Program-made: the position numbers and the translations under genes | The notes under the pieces: generated by a model | Told to the model about the DNA's origin: nothing | The model's database searches: none | What the model saw: the letters and a program-made list of their open reading frames with translations, nothing else | Assembly: GCA_017510075.1 (NCBI GenBank) | Contig: JAFWNY010000030.1 | Coordinates: 1-44,540, forward strand | DNA from: Candidatus Saccharimonadota bacterium | GTDB taxonomy: Bacteria > Patescibacteriota > Saccharimonadia > Saccharimonadales > Saccharimonadaceae | DNA: 44,540 nucleotides | Reading direction: 5' to 3' | In this document: positions 7,553 to 14,473 of the stretch, one piece after another | Layout: each line of letters starts with the position of its first letter | How positions within the stretch are numbered: position 1 is the stretch's first letter

Positions 7553-9755
7553 TTGAACGCTTTCCGGCTTTCGCTCGTTGCGAATAACTCATGTTAGGCT
7601 CTAGGCCTGCTTCGATTATGGCGTTGTTATATCCACCGCACACGACTTTAATAATATAAGAGCTCGGCATGTCTGGATCAGCATCCATGTCTCTTCGCGT
7701 GGGTGTTTTGCCAATTTCTTTAGCTTTAAGCTTGATTGCCTCCAATATCGCTTCTTTGGGTGGGCTAACCTTTGGTTCGGCTTTGGGTCTGCCTTTCTTG
7801 GCGATAGCATTCAGCCGTCTTTTTGCTCCGGCCAGATCAACCAGGCTCGCAACAGAGTTTGGGTCGTTGTGATGTTCAACTATGTACTCGCATAGCTCCT
7901 TGTAGTCTATTGGCAGGCCAAGCTCGCAATAGATTTCCAGGGCGGCCTCGCTCTTAGTCGGTTTTAATTGGTTGACCGGAATCCCGGAATACAGACACGC
8001 GGCAGTTATTGTTCCGAAAACTCGTCTTATCGAAACGTTGCCCGGTACATCTCCGCCACAAAGGTCATCTTTCTGAATCGGACGGGCAATTTCCTCATAT
8101 AATTTGCGTAATGCGGGCGGTATGTTTTCCTTATTCCAAATTGTGAGTGCGCCTGTTGGAAATTGGTCTTGCGTAGGGTATATTCCTCGCCTTGCCAGCG
8201 CTTCACGGACTCCACCAAAGTGGAGCACATAATACTGCGGCGTTGGCATTCCGATGGCAGCCTTGATTTCATCATGTGTGGGAACTCGGTCAAGCTCATG
8301 GAACATATCCGCTAGCAGATCAAGGGCCTCATCTTCTGGGAAATTGCGAGACCGTTGGTCGTAGTCACTCCAATAGTCCATACACCCAGCAAGCTTTGCA
8401 ATGTTGCGCAGACTTTTGAAACGCCTGCGATACTCGAAGCTCGGATGATAATAAAACTCATTCTGTCTCGGGAAGCGTCCGAGATTTTCGCATTCTTTGC
8501 GAAAATCGCGAATTAGTTCTTCATCCGTAAAACACCCCGCGTAGCTCCTCGCCCTCTCAATCAGCGCGATGATGTCGACCTTGCGGTCTTTAAACACCGG
8601 CGCGTCGATGTTGAGCGTGAAATACTCGCGCTCGCCGCTGTCTTTCTGGCGGGGATACCGTCCCACGGCGCTCCTAAACTCCCGCTCAAACTGGAACAAC
8701 ATCTCCAGGCGATCCGCCGTAGAGACGAAATCCAGAACGAGCACCTTGTCCTTGCCCTCGGCGCGGCGGAGGCCACGTCCGAGCTGCTGAGTAAACACAA
8801 TCTTAGACTGCGTCACCCGCAGGAACACGATCACGTCGGTTCTTGGGACGTCGATCCCCTCATTCAGCATATCCACCGTGCAAACGGTTTTAATGCTGCC
8901 AGAGCGAAACCCTTCGAGCCGCTCTGCAATTACGCTACTGTCCAGCTTGGAATGGATGACTACTGCGTCGCCCATCAGCTCTGCGAATTTCTCCGCGTGA
9001 GCGATGGTCTGGCAGAAAATCACCATCGTCGGATTGTCCTTCCCGGATATCTCCTCGCGGATAATCCGGACGATTTCCTCATCCCGCTTCGGCGCGAACA
9101 CCTCGCGGTTGAGTTGTGCCAGAGAGAACTTTTCCCCGGAATCCAAATAGGTTTCCAGGTTTTCGATCTCATCGGTTTTGACCCGGTACTCCACATCGGA
9201 GAGCCAGCCGTCTTTGATGGCGGACTCCAGCCGATACTCATACACCGTCTCCCCGAAAATTTCGGAAAGATCCGCGTCGTCCATCCGTTCCGGCGTGGCA
9301 GTCATGCCAAGCAGAAACTGCGGCGTGAAATACTGAATCGCCTTACGGTAGGTTTCGGCGGGGCTATGGTGAGCCTCGTCAACGATAACGTAACAGAACT
9401 CGTCAGGTTGAAAATCATCGCTGTGCAGATGGATAGATTGCAAATTGGCGAAGAGAAAGTCCGTCCGGTGAGCCGCTTTTTCCAGTCCATTGTACATCCC
9501 ATAGCTGTAACCGTCGCCAAAGATCGCTTTAAAGGTTTCTTTGGTTTGGGTCAGAATCGCAGCAGAATGACAGAGAACTAGAACGCGCCCGTCCGGGATA
9601 GATTGCAGATACTCTTGGATGTCAAAAGCGCCGGTCAAGGTTTTACCCAAGCCCGACGCCATCACTACAAGAGCTTTATTCTTGCCTTGGCTCCTCGTTA
9701 ATTGGAGAGCGTCAAGGCAGTCTCTTTGGTAGATTCTTGGTTTATAAGCGTTCAT
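7536..9755 (-). CDS. SF2 DEAD/DEAH helicase with C-terminal homing-endonuclease-associated repeats
   Basis: A 739-residue ATP-dependent nucleic-acid translocase. Motifs in order: RIYQRDCLDAL (Q-like), ASGLGKT Walker A near residues 33-39, DEAHH motif II, TATPERMD motif III, a VIFCQTIAHAEKF strand, motif V NEGIDVPRTDVIVFL, and QLGRGLRR motif VI. The C-terminal third carries three or more copies of a short helical repeat of the type KELGRxPTRRDM...YNNAIIEAGL, like the homing-endonuclease-associated repeat (HNH_repeat), which suggests sequence-specific DNA binding. There is no nuclease motif in the protein. The ATG at 9755 is chosen because GGGGG (complement of 9762-9766) lies six bases before it. 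It stands alone, with an exceptional leader upstream. Related proteins occur in restriction and phage-defence contexts, but no partner gene is beside it. Confidence 0.82.
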   Translation of the reverse strand: MNAYKPRIYQRDCLDALQLTRSQGKNKALVVMASGLGKTLTGAFDIQEYLQSIPDGRVLVLCHSAAILTQTKETFKAIFGDGYSYGMYNGLEKAAHRTDFLFANLQSIHLHSDDFQPDEFCYVIVDEAHHSPAETYRKAIQYFTPQFLLGMTATPERMDDADLSEIFGETVYEYRLESAIKDGWLSDVEYRVKTDEIENLETYLDSGEKFSLAQLNREVFAPKRDEEIVRIIREEISGKDNPTMVIFCQTIAHAEKFAELMGDAVVIHSKLDSSVIAERLEGFRSGSIKTVCTVDMLNEGIDVPRTDVIVFLRVTQSKIVFTQQLGRGLRRAEGKDKVLVLDFVSTADRLEMLFQFEREFRSAVGRYPRQKDSGEREYFTLNIDAPVFKDRKVDIIALIERARSYAGCFTDEELIRDFRKECENLGRFPRQNEFYYHPSFEYRRRFKSLRNIAKLAGCMDYWSDYDQRSRNFPEDEALDLLADMFHELDRVPTHDEIKAAIGMPTPQYYVLHFGGVREALARRGIYPTQDQFPTGALTIWNKENIPPALRKLYEEIARPIQKDDLCGGDVPGNVSIRRVFGTITAACLYSGIPVNQLKPTKSEAALEIYCELGLPIDYKELCEYIVEHHNDPNSVASLVDLAGAKRRLNAIAKKGRPKAEPKVSPPKEAILEAIKLKAKEIGKTPTRRDMDADPDMPSSYIIKVVCGGYNNAIIEAGLEPNMSYSQRAKAGKRSKKASE

Positions 9756-9771
9756 TTTTATCCCCCTCAAG

Positions 9772-9859
9772 ATTTTAATAATCTCGCCGTTGTCGGCGGA
9801 ACAGGGAACTCATCAGGGCTACCTGTCCTACCGACAACAGGGGGGTAATCTATTAAAAT
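9772..9859 (-). promoter_or_regulatory. Structured mRNA leader of the helicase gene
   Basis: In the minus-strand transcript three nested helices form one long hairpin: 9859-9851 with 9780-9772 (nine perfect pairs), 9838-9831 with 9796-9789 (GTTGTCGG/CCGACAAC), and 9826-9822 with 9805-9801 (ACAGG/CCTGT). A CCCCCC run in the internal loop (9845-9840) is complementary to the GGGGG ribosome binding site (9766-9762), so a pseudoknot could hide it. An alternative hairpin GCCG-TTGT-CGGC (9786-9797, read on the plus strand) competes with the second helix. This is consistent with a translational switch; no ligand or protein partner is known. Confidence 0.55.
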
Positions 9860-9885
9860 ACTTGGACCTCAGTCATAAGCTCCAT
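9853..9885 (-). CDS. Possible leaderless 10-codon leader ORF before the helicase
   Basis: ATG at 9885 follows TATAAT (9897-9892) by exactly six bases, the same spacing as the leaderless genes elsewhere in this window. The frame reads MELMTEVQVF and stops at 9853, with its last codons forming the base of the leader hairpin. Ribosomes on this ORF would open the basal helix. Existence as a translated peptide is inference from promoter spacing. Confidence 0.4.
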   Translation of the reverse strand: MELMTEVQVF

Positions 9886-10062
9886 AATCCTATTATACCA
9901 CATTTTTGCTAAAAAATCAAAATACCCGTATTATCTCACAACCTTTGCAACATAAAACGGTGACCTCTTGCCATCAAAAAAAGGTAAGCTCTATACTTAA
10001 ATTAATATCACTTAAATAAGAAAGGACTGCATCGGCTACAATAATTAAAACAACTAAATTAG
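9886..10062. other. Mostly featureless part of the tsaD-helicase intergenic region
   Basis: Apart from the minus-strand TATAAT at 9897-9892, I see no gene, RNA or clear repeat here. It is AT-rich and non-coding in all frames of useful length. Confidence 0.5.
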
Positions 10063-10087
10063 GACATATTATTTGATATAATATGTC
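10063..10087 (+). promoter_or_regulatory. Inverted repeat overlapping a -10 box
   Basis: GACATATT (10063-10070) and AATATGTC (10080-10087) form a perfect 8-bp inverted repeat with a 9-bp centre, and a TATAAT (10077-10082) lies across its right half. This is the usual placement of a repressor operator. It precedes the small ORF at 10106. Confidence 0.4.
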
Positions 10088-10105
10088 TAGAGAAAGGATT
10101 ATTGT

Positions 10106-10162
10106 ATGCCAGAAACATCAGGACAAGAAAAATATTCAGTTACAAACCTACTGTTCGACTGA
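10106..10162 (+). CDS. Possible 18-codon ORF or gene remnant
   Basis: ATG at 10106 follows AGAAAGGATT, a fair ribosome binding site, and a TATAAT about 24 bases upstream. The peptide reads MPETSGQEKYSVTNLLFD and runs into the 3' end of tsaD on the other strand. It could be a real small protein, or the start of a longer gene lost by deletion, since regulatory signals are intact and the body is missing. No family is recognisable. Confidence 0.3.
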   Translation: MPETSGQEKYSVTNLLFD

Positions 10163-11188
10163 TATCCTAGGATAAATGTTAAGTTTATATGGGTCAATTG
10201 GCTTCACACCAGACATAATTTCATAATACGCCGCCGCGGCGACCATTGCGCCGTTGTCGCCCGATAAAGAAGGGGCAGGGAAATACGCCTCCGGCAACGC
10301 CGCACGCAACTCTTGATTCGCTGACACTCCCCCCGCGACAATAATCGATCGCACATCTGGGTGCTGTTTCAAAGCCAGCTCCAGTTTTTCACACAAAATC
10401 TCCACCGCCGTCCTCTGAAACGACGCTGCAAAATCCGCCACTTGCTCAGGGATTAGTAATTCCGCCAATTTATGAGATGGATACGAAATCGGCACCCCCA
10501 CCTCTTTCTGCACTGCGCGAAGCACGGCTGTCTTCAGCCCCGAGAACGAAAAATCCAGTCCCTCTACCTTCGGATGCGGCAGCCTGTATTTGTTGGGGTT
10601 GCCATTTTTACCCGCCTTCGCAATACTCGGCCCGCCGGGGTAGGGTAGCCCCAGTATCTTCGCTACTTTATCAAAGCACTCCCCCACCGCATCATCGTGC
10701 GTCGTCCCAATAATCTCAAACTGATTATGCCCAGGCATATACAAAATCTGTGTATGCCCACCCGAAATCACTAGTGCCAGCAGAGGGAATGTCGGGATGC
10801 GGGCAGTATCAGCCCGCCCCACATCAAGCCAATTCGCATACACATGTGATTTCAGGTGATGCACAGCATATAGGGGTTTATTGTGCAAAATCGCCAGCGT
10901 TCGCGCCGTCAGGGTACCGATTAGCAGGGAACCAAGCAGCCCCGGCGCATGCGTCACCGCAATCGCATCAATATCATCCCAGGTACAATCCGCATCCGCA
11001 AGCGCCTTCTCCACCACCGGCATCATCACTTCGAGGTGCGACCTCGCTGCCACCTCTGGTATCACCCCACCATATTCTGCAAAAATATCTATCTGGCTCA
11101 CCACCACATTTGACAAAATCTCCACGCCATCACGGACTACGGCCGCCGCCGTCTCATCACAACTTGTCTCGATCCCAAGAATCTTCAT
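10148..11188 (-). CDS. tsaD: tRNA N6-threonylcarbamoyladenosine transferase TsaD
   Basis: A 346-residue Kae1/TsaD family protein that transfers threonylcarbamoyl to A37 of ANN-decoding tRNAs, working with TsaB, TsaE and TsaC, none of which lie nearby. Diagnostic features: ILGIETSCDETAAAVV at the N-terminus, the metal-binding AVHHLKSHVYA helix near residues 110-120, LVISGGHTQIL, DDAVGECFDKVAK, YPGGPSIAK, DFSFSGLKTA and VVAGGVSANQELR near the C-terminus, with SGDNGAMVA. The length is normal. ATG at 11188 follows TATAAT (11200-11195) by six bases, so the message is probably leaderless. Confidence 0.96.
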   Translation of the reverse strand: MKILGIETSCDETAAAVVRDGVEILSNVVVSQIDIFAEYGGVIPEVAARSHLEVMMPVVEKALADADCTWDDIDAIAVTHAPGLLGSLLIGTLTARTLAILHNKPLYAVHHLKSHVYANWLDVGRADTARIPTFPLLALVISGGHTQILYMPGHNQFEIIGTTHDDAVGECFDKVAKILGLPYPGGPSIAKAGKNGNPNKYRLPHPKVEGLDFSFSGLKTAVLRAVQKEVGVPISYPSHKLAELLIPEQVADFAASFQRTAVEILCEKLELALKQHPDVRSIIVAGGVSANQELRAALPEAYFPAPSLSGDNGAMVAAAAYYEIMSGVKPIDPYKLNIYPRISVEQ

Positions 11189-11313
11189 CCTACAATTATA
11201 TCACCAATTGCCACAAACACCTAATTTAATAGAGAGAATATATCACCATGTGAATATTATCGCTATCGGCCAGATCTTCACAACTGCAGCTAATATATGA
11301 TACAATAGATTAT

Positions 11314-11943
11314 ATGAAAATCACCAAATTAGAGCACTCCGGTCTTGCCATCGAGAAAGACCACAAGACCATTCTCTGCGATCCAGTAGAGTTTAAGACA
11401 ATTTTACCAATTTTTGACAATGTTGTCGCTATCATTATCACACATAAACATAGCGACCATTTCCAGCCAGAGTTACTCATGAAGCTCCGCACCTCCCATC
11501 CCACTGTCGAGATTTTTGCCCCTGCCGATACCACCCCGCTTCTTAGTGGTACTATCACTATCCACGATGGCGAGACTAGGGAACTAGACGGCTTCAAGCT
11601 TACCTTCTTTGGTAAGGACCATGCTGCCGTAGTCTCCGGTCAGATCCCCTGCGAGAATATCGGCGTTATCATTGACGACGTTTTTGCCAACCCTGGTGAT
11701 GCCTTTACTGAGCCGCCAGTCCATCCTAGAGTCCTCTGTGTCCCAGTTTCTGCCCCCTGGTGTAAAATCTCCGAGTCGGTCGACTACGTCAAAGCCATCA
11801 AGCCAGAGATTGCCATCCCTGTCCACGACGCCGTTCTTTCCGACCTCGGCAAGACTTTCAGCCTCAGCTGGCTTGATTCCACATGCGCCACACTCGGCGT
11901 CAAGCTAGACACTCTCGCCCCAGGCTCCTTCATCGAATTTTAA
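11314..11943 (+). CDS. MBL-fold metal-dependent hydrolase (UlaG-like)
   Basis: A 209-residue metallo-beta-lactamase-fold protein. The metal-binding HxHxDH is present as HKHSDH at residues 44-49, DHAAV near 110 and a C-terminal PVHDAVLSD supply further ligands, and the opening KITKLEHSGLAIEKDHKTILCDP is typical of the Lactamase_B_3/UlaG-like branch. The substrate cannot be told; members include L-ascorbate-6-phosphate lactonases and nucleic-acid phosphodiesterases. It is probably leaderless (TACAAT at 11301-11306, seven bases before ATG). Its stop lies 18 bases before the distal end of the tRNA-Ile repeat array. Confidence 0.8.
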   Translation: MKITKLEHSGLAIEKDHKTILCDPVEFKTILPIFDNVVAIIITHKHSDHFQPELLMKLRTSHPTVEIFAPADTTPLLSGTITIHDGETRELDGFKLTFFGKDHAAVVSGQIPCENIGVIIDDVFANPGDAFTEPPVHPRVLCVPVSAPWCKISESVDYVKAIKPEIAIPVHDAVLSDLGKTFSLSWLDSTCATLGVKLDTLAPGSFIEF

Positions 11944-11961
11944 ACACCATAAATAGAAATA

Positions 11962-12119
11962 TGGTAGGGATGCCAGGACTCGCATCTTTAGATTCGAGTC
12001 CCCAGCTAATAAGACGCCCCTGGAGGCGCCAAAACCAAAATGGTAGGGATGCCAGGACTCGCATCTTTAGATTCGAGTCCCCAGCTAATAAGACGCCCCT
12101 GGAGGCGCCAAAACCAAAA
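11962..12119 (-). repeat. Tandem array: two 79-bp units each ending in a copy of the tRNA-Ile 3' end
   Basis: Two apparently identical 79-bp units (11962-12040, 12041-12119) directly abut the CCA end of tRNA-Ile at 12120. Read on the tRNA strand, each unit has a T-rich start, a hairpin GGCGCC-TCCAGG-GGCGTC, the core GGACTCGAATCTAAAGATG, then a 21-nt copy of the tRNA 3' end from C56 in the T loop to CCA. The core and the copied CGAGTCC form a 7-bp stem with a further inner ATCT/AGAT pairing. The same core occurs next to tRNA-Arg at 42916. The 3'-end copies lack the rest of a tRNA, so they are not tRNA genes. Confidence 0.9.
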
Positions 12120-12196
12120 TGGTAGGGATGCCAGGACTCGAACCTGGGACACTGCGTGTATAAGACGCATGCTCTAACCAACTGAGCTACATCCCC
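12120..12196 (-). tRNA. tRNA-Ile (anticodon UAU), CCA encoded
   Basis: A 77-nt cloverleaf with all arms: acceptor GGGGATG with CATCCCT (one G-U), D arm GCTC/GAGC, anticodon stem TGCGT/ACGCA around the loop CTTATAC, and T arm CCAGG-TTCGAGT-CCTGG, discriminator A and encoded CCA. The anticodon UAU reads AUA. Most bacteria instead use a CAU tRNA with lysidine for AUA. The gene is followed directly by two copies of its own 3' end. Confidence 0.93.
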
Positions 12197-12248
12197 ATGC
12201 CACATAATTATATCACACTTTAGGTGTTTTTGATGATATAATATAGAC

Positions 12249-12677
12249 ATGACCGGGATCAAGACTAAATTCCGCCGCCTCAATTACAAACTACGCCATG
12301 ATTTTTTTGCTATAGAAAACGTCGTACTCATGCTCTCCATAATCTTATGTCTCATGTGGACATATCAATCAATCACCGCAATGTCCCGCAACTGGGAGCT
12401 CTCCGAGAAGCTCACCACCGAGCGCAAAGAGTTCGAGCTCCTAAGCGTCGAAGTCGAAGCCGCCGAGCTCGAAAACACCTATTACCAGACCACCGAATAT
12501 CAAGAGCTCATGGCTCGCAAGCATCTCGATAAGCAATGGCCAGGCGAGCAAATGGTCGTCCTCCCTGATAATTCCGACGCCGCCAAGTCCAAGCATCAGT
12601 CCACCGCCATCAAGCAGCAGGAAAAGCAATATTCCAATTTTGAAAAATGGATGATGTATCTATTTCCAAGCCACTAA
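12249..12677 (+). CDS. FtsB/DivIC-like septum formation protein
   Basis: A 142-residue bitopic membrane protein. A short basic N-terminus (KTKFRRLNYKLRH) is followed by one transmembrane helix at about residues 24-44, then a heptad-like coiled coil (ELSEKLTTERKEFELLSVEVEAAELE) and the segment YYQTTEYQELMARKHLDKQWPGE, which matches the post-coil LA...L...PGE motif of FtsB/DivIC proteins. These act in divisome assembly with FtsL and FtsQ. The C-terminal 40 residues are polar. It is probably leaderless: TATAAT at 12237-12242, six bases before ATG. The assignment rests on architecture and the PGE motif. Confidence 0.75.
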   Translation: MTGIKTKFRRLNYKLRHDFFAIENVVLMLSIILCLMWTYQSITAMSRNWELSEKLTTERKEFELLSVEVEAAELENTYYQTTEYQELMARKHLDKQWPGEQMVVLPDNSDAAKSKHQSTAIKQQEKQYSNFEKWMMYLFPSH

Positions 12678-12718
12678 AATCATTTTGTTTTTCAAAAAGC
12701 TTGTGCTATAATAAAAAC

Positions 12719-13504
12719 ATGAAGAGTATTCGGCGAGGTTTTACGTTGATCGAGGTAGCATTATTTTTGGCCATTACTGGTGCACTTTTTGTTGGCATTG
12801 CTCTTGGCGTACAGAATTCCATGTTCCAGCAGCGATATAACGATTCTGTCCAGAGTTTTGCCGAGTTTCTCCGCAGCACTTACTCCCAAGTCTCCAATGT
12901 CCAGAACTCAAACGCCTCCAACGGCCGATCGGGTCAAGCCATCTACGGCCGGCTAATCGTCTTTGGCGAGGAAAGGACGTTAGATGACGAGCGAAACAGC
13001 GACAACGCCATCTACTCTTACGCCGTTATCGGGGATGCAGATACCACATTCCCCAGCGGCAATGCTCTCGACGCTCTAAGAGCTCTGGGCCTCACAGTTT
13101 TTGATTCCGCCGGCCAGCTCGCCGGCAATTATGAGGAATACAAGCCCCGTTGGACAGCCTCTATCCAAACCACCGACTCAGATACGACCAAATTTGTAGG
13201 TGCCATTCTCATCGCCCGCCATCCCCGCTCCGGCACCATTTTTACATTTGCGTATCAAGCAGATGCGTTGCCAGACGACCTAGAAATAAATCAAATGACG
13301 ACCAGCGAAACAAAAGCCAATCTCAGCCTAGACGGCTTTGAAAACAGCGAAGTCAACTTCTGCATCAACCCCAATGGTGACCAGCCCAGCGACGCACGCC
13401 GCAATGTCCGTATTATTGCCAATGCCCGCAATGCTTCTGGCGTAGAAGTGATTGACCTGGATGCTCCCAGAGAAGACGGTGGTAACCAATGCAACGGAAG
13501 CTAG
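12719..13504 (+). CDS. Minor pseudopilin with class III signal peptide
   Basis: A 261-residue pilin-like protein. The N-terminus MKSIRRGFTLIEVALFLAITGALFVGIALG has the prepilin peptidase site after RRG, the methylated Phe+1, Glu+5 and the hydrophobic helix of type IV pilins and type II secretion pseudopilins. The body is a large variable extracellular domain with Cys only near the C-terminus (NFCIN, NQCNG), likely one disulfide. ATG 12719 is chosen because TATAAT at 12707-12712 ends six bases before it. First gene of a three-gene minor pilin cluster, away from the main pilus operon. Likely processed by the peptidase encoded at 32238. Confidence 0.88.
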   Translation: MKSIRRGFTLIEVALFLAITGALFVGIALGVQNSMFQQRYNDSVQSFAEFLRSTYSQVSNVQNSNASNGRSGQAIYGRLIVFGEERTLDDERNSDNAIYSYAVIGDADTTFPSGNALDALRALGLTVFDSAGQLAGNYEEYKPRWTASIQTTDSDTTKFVGAILIARHPRSGTIFTFAYQADALPDDLEINQMTTSETKANLSLDGFENSEVNFCINPNGDQPSDARRNVRIIANARNASGVEVIDLDAPREDGGNQCNGS

Positions 13505-13506
13505 AC

Positions 13507-14472
13507 ATGACCCTGACCCCGCAGCGCCACCACACTACCCACCACGGCTTCACTCTTATCGAGCTCTCCTTATCTATTGCCTTCATCGGCATCCTCTCTA
13601 TTATTATCGCTTTGCTTATCAATGAGACCATCGCCACATACCGCCGCGGCCTTACCCTAAACCAAATCAACACCGTAGGCATGGATTTAGTCGACGACAT
13701 CCGTACTGCCATTCAAAATTCCTCCTCCAAATCCCTCATCAGCGAATGTCAAAGCCTCTACGGCGAAACCAATGACGACAAGACTAATCTCAGGGGCAAA
13801 TGTAGCACTGACGGCGGCAAAAATCTCGTTTCTGTCACCAAGTACGCAAAAGTCACCATCAGAAACGGGGAAGAGCTAAGTAATGTACCTATCTACGGCG
13901 CCCTCTGCACCGGCACCTATTCCTACATTTGGAATTCTGGCTATTTCTTTGACAATAATGACCAATATACAGTGGGCGGGGTACAATCTCCCGCTGTGGT
14001 CAGATATAAAAAATCCGATAATACTACTACTGATATAGGAGATGCTGATAATCCATTCAAACTCCTTAAAATCGAAGACAAAACCCGCGCCGTTTGTGCC
14101 TATTCCATGTCCAACGGCGTTGTCGAAAATAGCACCTATAAAAGTGACACCCCCCTACTCGATCACGAGGGCATTTTTGATATCTCAGGCTCCAACGAGA
14201 CCATCACCGAAGAGCCAGTTCGCCTCCTTGCCGAAGATACCAACGACACTTCACTCGCTCTATATGACCTCCAGGCCTCCGCTCCCGTAGAGAGCAGTGC
14301 GAGCAACAGTCTATTCTATTCAGTGTCGTTTATCCTGGGCACGGTCGACGGTGGCATTGATATTATGTCACAAGGCAATTTCTGCGCCACCCCCAATGAT
14401 TACGAAGACGCCAACTTCGATTATTGCGCTATCAACAAATTTAATTTTGCCGCTCGGGCAACAGGAGAATAA
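13507..14472 (+). CDS. Minor pseudopilin with class III signal peptide
   Basis: About 321 residues. The N-terminal HHGFTLIELSLSIAFIGILSIIIALLI has the G/F cleavage site, Glu+5 and the long hydrophobic helix; the leader is longer than usual (about 14 residues) and His-rich. The body is a large extracellular domain with paired cysteines, including a terminal NFCATPN...FDYCAINKF pair. The start is ambiguous: ATG 13489 in the same frame overlaps the previous stop, while ATG 13507 has CGGAAG just upstream and begins two bases after that stop. Cotranscribed with the genes at 12719 and 14474. Confidence 0.85.
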   Translation: MTLTPQRHHTTHHGFTLIELSLSIAFIGILSIIIALLINETIATYRRGLTLNQINTVGMDLVDDIRTAIQNSSSKSLISECQSLYGETNDDKTNLRGKCSTDGGKNLVSVTKYAKVTIRNGEELSNVPIYGALCTGTYSYIWNSGYFFDNNDQYTVGGVQSPAVVRYKKSDNTTTDIGDADNPFKLLKIEDKTRAVCAYSMSNGVVENSTYKSDTPLLDHEGIFDISGSNETITEEPVRLLAEDTNDTSLALYDLQASAPVESSASNSLFYSVSFILGTVDGGIDIMSQGNFCATPNDYEDANFDYCAINKFNFAARATGE

Positions 14473-14473
14473 G

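Noticed and set aside
8952-9581. A 209-codon plus-strand frame opposite the helicase gene
   Set aside because: It lies wholly antisense to conserved helicase motifs, has no promoter or binding site, and shows no domain.
9806-9825. Hammerhead ribozyme (CTGATGAG on the minus strand in the helicase leader)
   Set aside because: The GAAA box and the required third stem with a cleavage triplet are absent.
11962-12119. CRISPR-like array
   Set aside because: Units are identical throughout with no unique spacers, and each ends in a tRNA 3' end.
11883-12283. Short frames on both strands across the tRNA-Ile array
   Set aside because: They are translations of the 79-bp repeats and the tRNA, with no start signals.
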